DNA of 20,077 nucleotides from Amphimedon queenslandica (taxonomy: Eukaryota; Porifera; Demospongiae; Haplosclerida; Niphatidae). A model generated the notes under the pieces. It worked only from the letters and a program-made list of their open reading frames with translations. It did not search any database and was not told where the DNA came from. The first letter of the stretch is position 1. Each line of letters begins with the position of its first letter. The DNA lies in assembly GCF_000090795.2 (NCBI RefSeq), contig NW_003546643.1, positions 73,200-93,276 of the forward strand. The letters run 5' to 3'. Shown here piece by piece: positions 16,601-20,077 of the stretch. The position numbers and the translations under genes are program-made.

Positions 16601-19319
16601 GTTGATTTCGACAAATAATTATACATGTATGTATTTTCCCGGTTATAAGCATTTTTAGAAATGAGCTTATTTTTTTATACCTTAGTGGGAAGCCAGGACT
16701 TACATAAGAAGTACCAAAAAGGCAAACATGATATTGAAATTTCATCACCATTAATTACCACAATTATAATAACAGTAGAATCACTGTATAATGTACCTCT
16801 TCTGTATTCAGTTTAGTTGATAGCAAATCATTAGCTTCATGCAATAATACAGGACTGTCATTCTTATACTTCACTTCATCTTCACTCAGTGAGTCCTCAG
16901 TAGGTGTAATATCAGGGAGGGGTATATCTAAATATTATAGTGCAAATGAAATACATCGACACATAAATGGTACATGTACATGTACCTGTACTATATGCAT
17001 CAGAAAATTAGAGAGTTTTAGATGTATAAAATACACTGTACCAGTAAATTTGTGCATAGCATAAGGAGTACATTTACAGGTAAAATGTACATGTACATGC
17101 ATTATGATGTATGTACGTGTACATGTATGTCGCCCAAAATTTTGAGCAAAAGTCACAACTGTATGTTGGCCTGCTACATGTATATGGCTAAATAGAAAAT
17201 TAAAATTTTAAGTGCATATATTATGTCACAATTTTTGGACCTCAAAATTGTTCATGTACACAATGTATACAATGTACAGTACATGTACAAGGACATGTAC
17301 CTTCTTCTTCAAATGAACTATCACCAAACAATGTATCATCAGTTACTGCTAGTCTGTCTTTACCAGGAGACACTCTAACATGAGGAGAAACAGGAGGAGA
17401 AGGACTCACTTCAACAGAATCTCTTAATGAAGGAGTAACATCTGATGATACACCAGTTGGAGAATGAGTGGGTGAACCAGTTTTAAATTGAGTGGGTGAG
17501 CCAGTTCTAAATTGAGTGGGCGAACCAGTTGAAGAACGAGTGGGTGAACCAATTTTAAATTGAGTGGGTGAACCAATTTTAAATTGAGTGGGTGAACCAG
17601 TTTTAAATTGAGTGGGTGAGCTGGTTCTAAAATGAGTGGGCAAGCCAGTTGGAGAACGAGTGGGTGAACCAGTTTTAAATTGAGTGGGTGAGCCGGATCT
17701 AAGATGAGTGGGCGAACCAGTTGGAGAAGGAGTGGGTGAACCAGTTTTAAATTGAGGGGGTGAGCCGGTTCTAAATTGAGTGGGTGAGCCAGTTGGAGAA
17801 CGAGTGGGCGAACCAGTTTTAAATTGAGTGGGCGAGCCAGTTGGAGAATGAGAGACAGTTGATGGTGAAAGAGAGACGGGAGTAAAGTGAGTGTCAGTGG
17901 AATGAGAAGGAACATGTTGAGTTGCTGTTTGTGGAGATGAAGTAGTTTCTATTGCAGTTGAGTGATCATTAATATACTGTCCTTCAAGGAGTTTATTATT
18001 ATGTTCATTAGTTGATGCATGTTTAGTAGTTGATATGTTGATAGTTGAATTTGATTGAACTTCAAACATTTCAGTGCTACTGATTGGTACTGGAGTGTGT
18101 CCAGTAAATGGTCTATTTCTTCTATAAGCAACCTCCGCCAAACGTGACTCTAACTTCTATTGAAAGAATAGATGACCATGAAATACATGTACATGTACTG
18201 TAATTTACGTACCATAGATACATTGTATACAAGTAGCTAGAAATTTACACACACATGTACATTGTATGTGGTCGATGGTCCCAAAATTTCTACTATTTTT
18301 GTAGATTTTGAGAATTTTAATTATTAAAAGTTTTATCCTTTTATCTTAAGACAGGTCAATGTACATTCATAAAAATAAAAACCAAAAGAGAAATTTTACT
18401 CGCCTTAGTCACAAAAAAATGGGTCAAAGATAATTTCCAAAAGATGGTGATGTACGTACATGTACAAGTACTGTACAGTAATCAAGTGACAAATATATTT
18501 TGCAATAAATGTACATCTATATGTACATGTATTTTTTCCTAAATAAAATGTACCGGTATGTGTACTCAGTAAAATTACCACGTACATGTACAATTATTAA
18601 CAATATTACCGTATAGCTGGTTTATTTTGTGGCCTTAAATTTTTGTTGCTTAAATTTTCATTAGAATTAATTTTAGTGCCTTGCTAAATTTTTGTTAATA
18701 TTTAATTAGTTTTAATAAAATTTAGTGGAATTAATTTTAGTGGATTTGAGCCTGCACGAAAATTAATTCCACACGAAATAAACCAGCTATATGGTATATA
18801 CATGTACTACTAACCTTGATTTTATCATTCTTCAAGTCTAGCATTTGCTTCAAATCTTCACACTCATTCCGTCTTTCCTTAACTTCATTTTGTAGTATTT
18901 CAAGTTCTTTCTTGTAATCTGATGATATTTTGGATTGAAGGGCTAGCAAGCGTTTAGTCTTGTCTAATGTTAATCTCAAATCATCTACCACTTCTGTACC
19001 ACCTGACGGGGAAAAACATGTACATGTAGTCGTGTATTGTAGTTGTACAGTATATCAAAGATAGGGACATATTCACGACTGGAATTATTCATGGTAATGG
19101 TAAAATATTACCTGGTATACTTGTATACTATACATGTACATGTATCAATAATTTAACATATGTAAATGATGCAAAACTGTACAATATGCTTCATGTACAT
19201 GTACATTAAATGTGCAAAATAAAAATTATTATGCATAAAATATGTACATGTAGTTTACCGATATTTCTTGGCCTGGCATGTTCCTTAGTAGATACTAAGG
19301 CAGTCCCTCTGTCTTTCTT
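13633..19319 (-). CDS. RPGRIP1L: RPGRIP1/RPGRIP1L-like protein, 3' nine exons (566 aa, 5' end outside)
   Basis: Exons in transcript order: 19319-19259, 19002-18815, 18156-17301, 16927-16797, 15868-15721, 15273-15204, 14930-14834, 14606-14561 and 13736-13633 (stop at 13635-13633). All phases agree. The second exon is coiled coil (LTLDKTKRLLALQSK through CEDLKQMLDLKNDKIK). The third (285 codons) is Ser/Pro/Thr-rich with sixteen 8-residue repeats. The last five form a C2-like domain: IFVEYSFLDYDIDELETPVS, LPKPPPGQ, FHILP, IIELNLVHDP, IECQELGTANLKLLEILQS and MMGFLTIQISGLKSL. This matches the C-terminal RPGR-interacting domain of RPGRIP1/RPGRIP1L, scaffolds of the ciliary transition zone. The central C2 domains of those proteins are not in the visible part. 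Two exons end in repeat-derived GTACAT donors. The first exon begins at an acceptor, so upstream exons are missing from view. RPGRIP1 versus RPGRIP1L cannot be decided. Confidence 0.75.
13925..14480. repeat. Tandem ~170-bp repeat (3-4 degenerate units) in an RPGRIP1-like intron
   Basis: Successive units contain GTTTGAGCTGATTCCGATCA-like starts (about 13935, 14060, 14243 and 14406), then AAAAGTTGCTCAAAAT, then a block like AGTCCCTGTAC.ATGGTCTT and GTCAAAATTGAAA. The units are diverged. Confidence 0.65.
14965..15157. mobile_element. MITE filling most of an RPGRIP1-like intron
   Basis: The left end is TATAGTAGGGGTTTTTTAGG. The right end, reverse complemented, is TATAGTGAGTTTTTTAGGAT. Flanking TA suggests Tc1/mariner-type mobilisation. 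The element is 193 bp of a 273-bp intron (14931-15203). Confidence 0.7.
16145..16690. repeat. Second tandem array of the GTTTGAATTGATTC repeat family
   Basis: At least three units of roughly 160-215 bp each carry ATGGCTTcaAAATxACCCCaATTTTTAT, then TCCTTATGxTGT, then AAAGTTTGAATTGATTCTGA, then AGCATTTTTAAAATGAGC. One unit has a 12-C homopolymer at 16377-16388. The array lies in the RPGRIP1-like intron 15869-16796. Confidence 0.65.
17455..17838 (-). repeat. Coding minisatellite: 16 exact-length units of 24 bp (GSPTQFKT-type)
   Basis: This lies inside the large exon of the RPGRIP1-like gene. Sixteen 8-residue units (GSPTQFKT, GSPTRSPT, GSPTQFRT and variants) fill exactly 384 bp with no frame break. 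Units tend to follow a three-unit order (QFKT, R/P-SPT, Q/H-F-RT), pointing to a 72-bp higher-order unit. Each unit has an S/T-P step that proline-directed kinases could use, and many have a Lys or Arg. Confidence 0.95.
18607..18796. mobile_element. MITE with TACCGTATAGCTGGTTTATT ends
   Basis: The left end is TACCGTATAGCTGGTTTATT. The right end, reverse complemented, is TACCATATAGCTGGTTTATT. With TA as target duplication the element is 190 bp. It shares TACCGTATAG with the element at 2414-2599 but has a different interior. It ends 18 bp from the donor of the exon at 18815-19002. Confidence 0.75.
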
Positions 19320-20077
19320 CTAAAGAAATACACACAATATAAACATGTAACTACACTATATACATGTACATGTACATTATTTCAAACAGGGTTTCCCACA
19401 AAGCATGCTTAAGCGAGCTCAACAGCTGACAAAAACTACAGGACAAATATTTTATGATATAAGGAGACTCTGGCTGCTCATTATGAAGCTCTGTGGTGAT
19501 ACAGCTAAAGGTCAAATTAGTTAAGGTATTGCTATATCTACTAGCATATGATACTGGAAGGACAGCTACGGCAAATAAATACAGATATAAAAATAGACTA
19601 ACTCACACTGCCATAACATACTACAACAATGGCCCAGATTGTGAAGCTGGCAAGTATGCCTATATGTATGGGGAAATATTAGGGATACAGTCTATCTTTG
19701 TCGGCTGTACTACAATACTCAAACGTCTTGCAGAAAGACTGCAGAAAGCAAGGAGGGTACCCTGCTTCATGAATGGTCTCACAGTTTTGCCGATACTATT
19801 GACTATAGCTCTGAAAGTATGGTCAGGACTTGTGTAAGTATTTGGCTAAAAACAATCCTAAGTGATAAAGCAATCACAAATGCTGATAGCTATGCGCATC
19901 ACTATTGTGATGCTCAGTAATGGAGCTCATCAGCTAAAAGCAAAGAACTTTAGGACTCATGCAACACTATAGGACATGCACAGTTTATTTTTGTTGCTTT
20001 AGGCCTCATTTTGTTTAACTGTAATATTATACATTTTTGATTAGTTAATCATCTTGGCTTAATGATCATTAACAATA
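19320..20077. other. Region without a recognised gene
   Basis: TACATGTACA repeats run to about 19378. The rest is of more even composition and holds a 114-codon plus-strand frame (19493-19837) with no motif I recognise, plus a short palindrome GCATCAC-TATT-GTGATGC at about 19898-19915. Exons upstream of 19319 in the RPGRIP1-like gene should lie in this direction, but I could not identify one here. Confidence 0.5.

Larger units (their letters stand above)
13830..19380. repeat. Dispersed TACATGTACA repeats in RPGRIP1-like introns
   Basis: These are the same palindromic units as in CCDC113 introns, with clusters near 14215, 15295-15360, 15485-15525, 15610-15715, 16035-16115, 16970-17125, 17255-17300, 18185-18260, 18450-18595, 19020, 19130-19205 and 19360-19378. 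They stay outside the coding exons. Confidence 0.85.

Noticed and set aside
17424..17915. 163-codon frame of Pro/Leu/His repeats on the minus strand
   Set aside because: It is an alternate frame of the 24-bp repeat; the GSPT frame joins correctly to flanking exons in phase.
19378..19444. Possible extra upstream exon of the RPGRIP1-like gene (TGTAG acceptor, GTACAT donor on the minus strand)
   Set aside because: The translation is not coiled coil and shows no family resemblance, and it contains the phrase GGGAAACCCTG that looks repeat-derived.

Overview
The window looks like animal nuclear DNA: AT-rich, with compact multi-exon genes, GT-AG introns as short as 51 bp, and animal families (rhodopsin-type GPCR, macroH2A, cilium proteins, an Sm protein). 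Introns are full of the palindromic repeat TACATGTACA and of small inverted-repeat elements. From memory this fits a demosponge such as Amphimedon; that is inference, not a match I could run.

Layout, left to right. (1) 1-483 (+): 3' end of a class A GPCR-like gene (TM5 to C-terminus). (2) 1263-3418 (+): two-exon Rab-like GTPase whose intron carries three inverted-repeat or MITE-like elements. (3) 3648-4733 (+): intact, intronless macroH2A. (4) 5280-9936 (-): CCDC113/CFAP263 (cilium/centriolar satellite coiled coil), rebuilt as ten exons encoding about 387 aa with every splice phase consistent. (5) 10061-11616 (+): SNRPD1 (SmD1), four exons, 119 aa, head-to-head with CCDC113 across 124 bp that hold an RFX X-box-like site; a YY1-like site overlaps the CCDC113 start. 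(6) 11892-13340 (+): intronless 482-aa protein with a GGGKDS nucleotide-binding loop and motifs that resemble the bacterial MurL glutamate epimerase family. (7) 13633-19319 (-): 3' nine exons (566 aa) of an RPGRIP1/RPGRIP1L-like ciliary transition-zone protein ending in an RPGR-interaction (C2-like) domain. (8) 19320-20077: nothing recognised.

The genes do not form an operon-like pathway. Two are ciliary (CCDC113, RPGRIP1-like) and the rest cover chromatin, splicing and signalling. The item most likely to be new is the MurL-like gene, because animals make no peptidoglycan. Other notable items are a 175-bp inverted pair whose arms differ only by transitions, mostly of CpG-decay type; a CCDC113 C-terminus translated out of the TACATGTACA repeat; splice donors formed by that repeat; and a 16 x 8-residue tandem repeat in the RPGRIP1-like protein.
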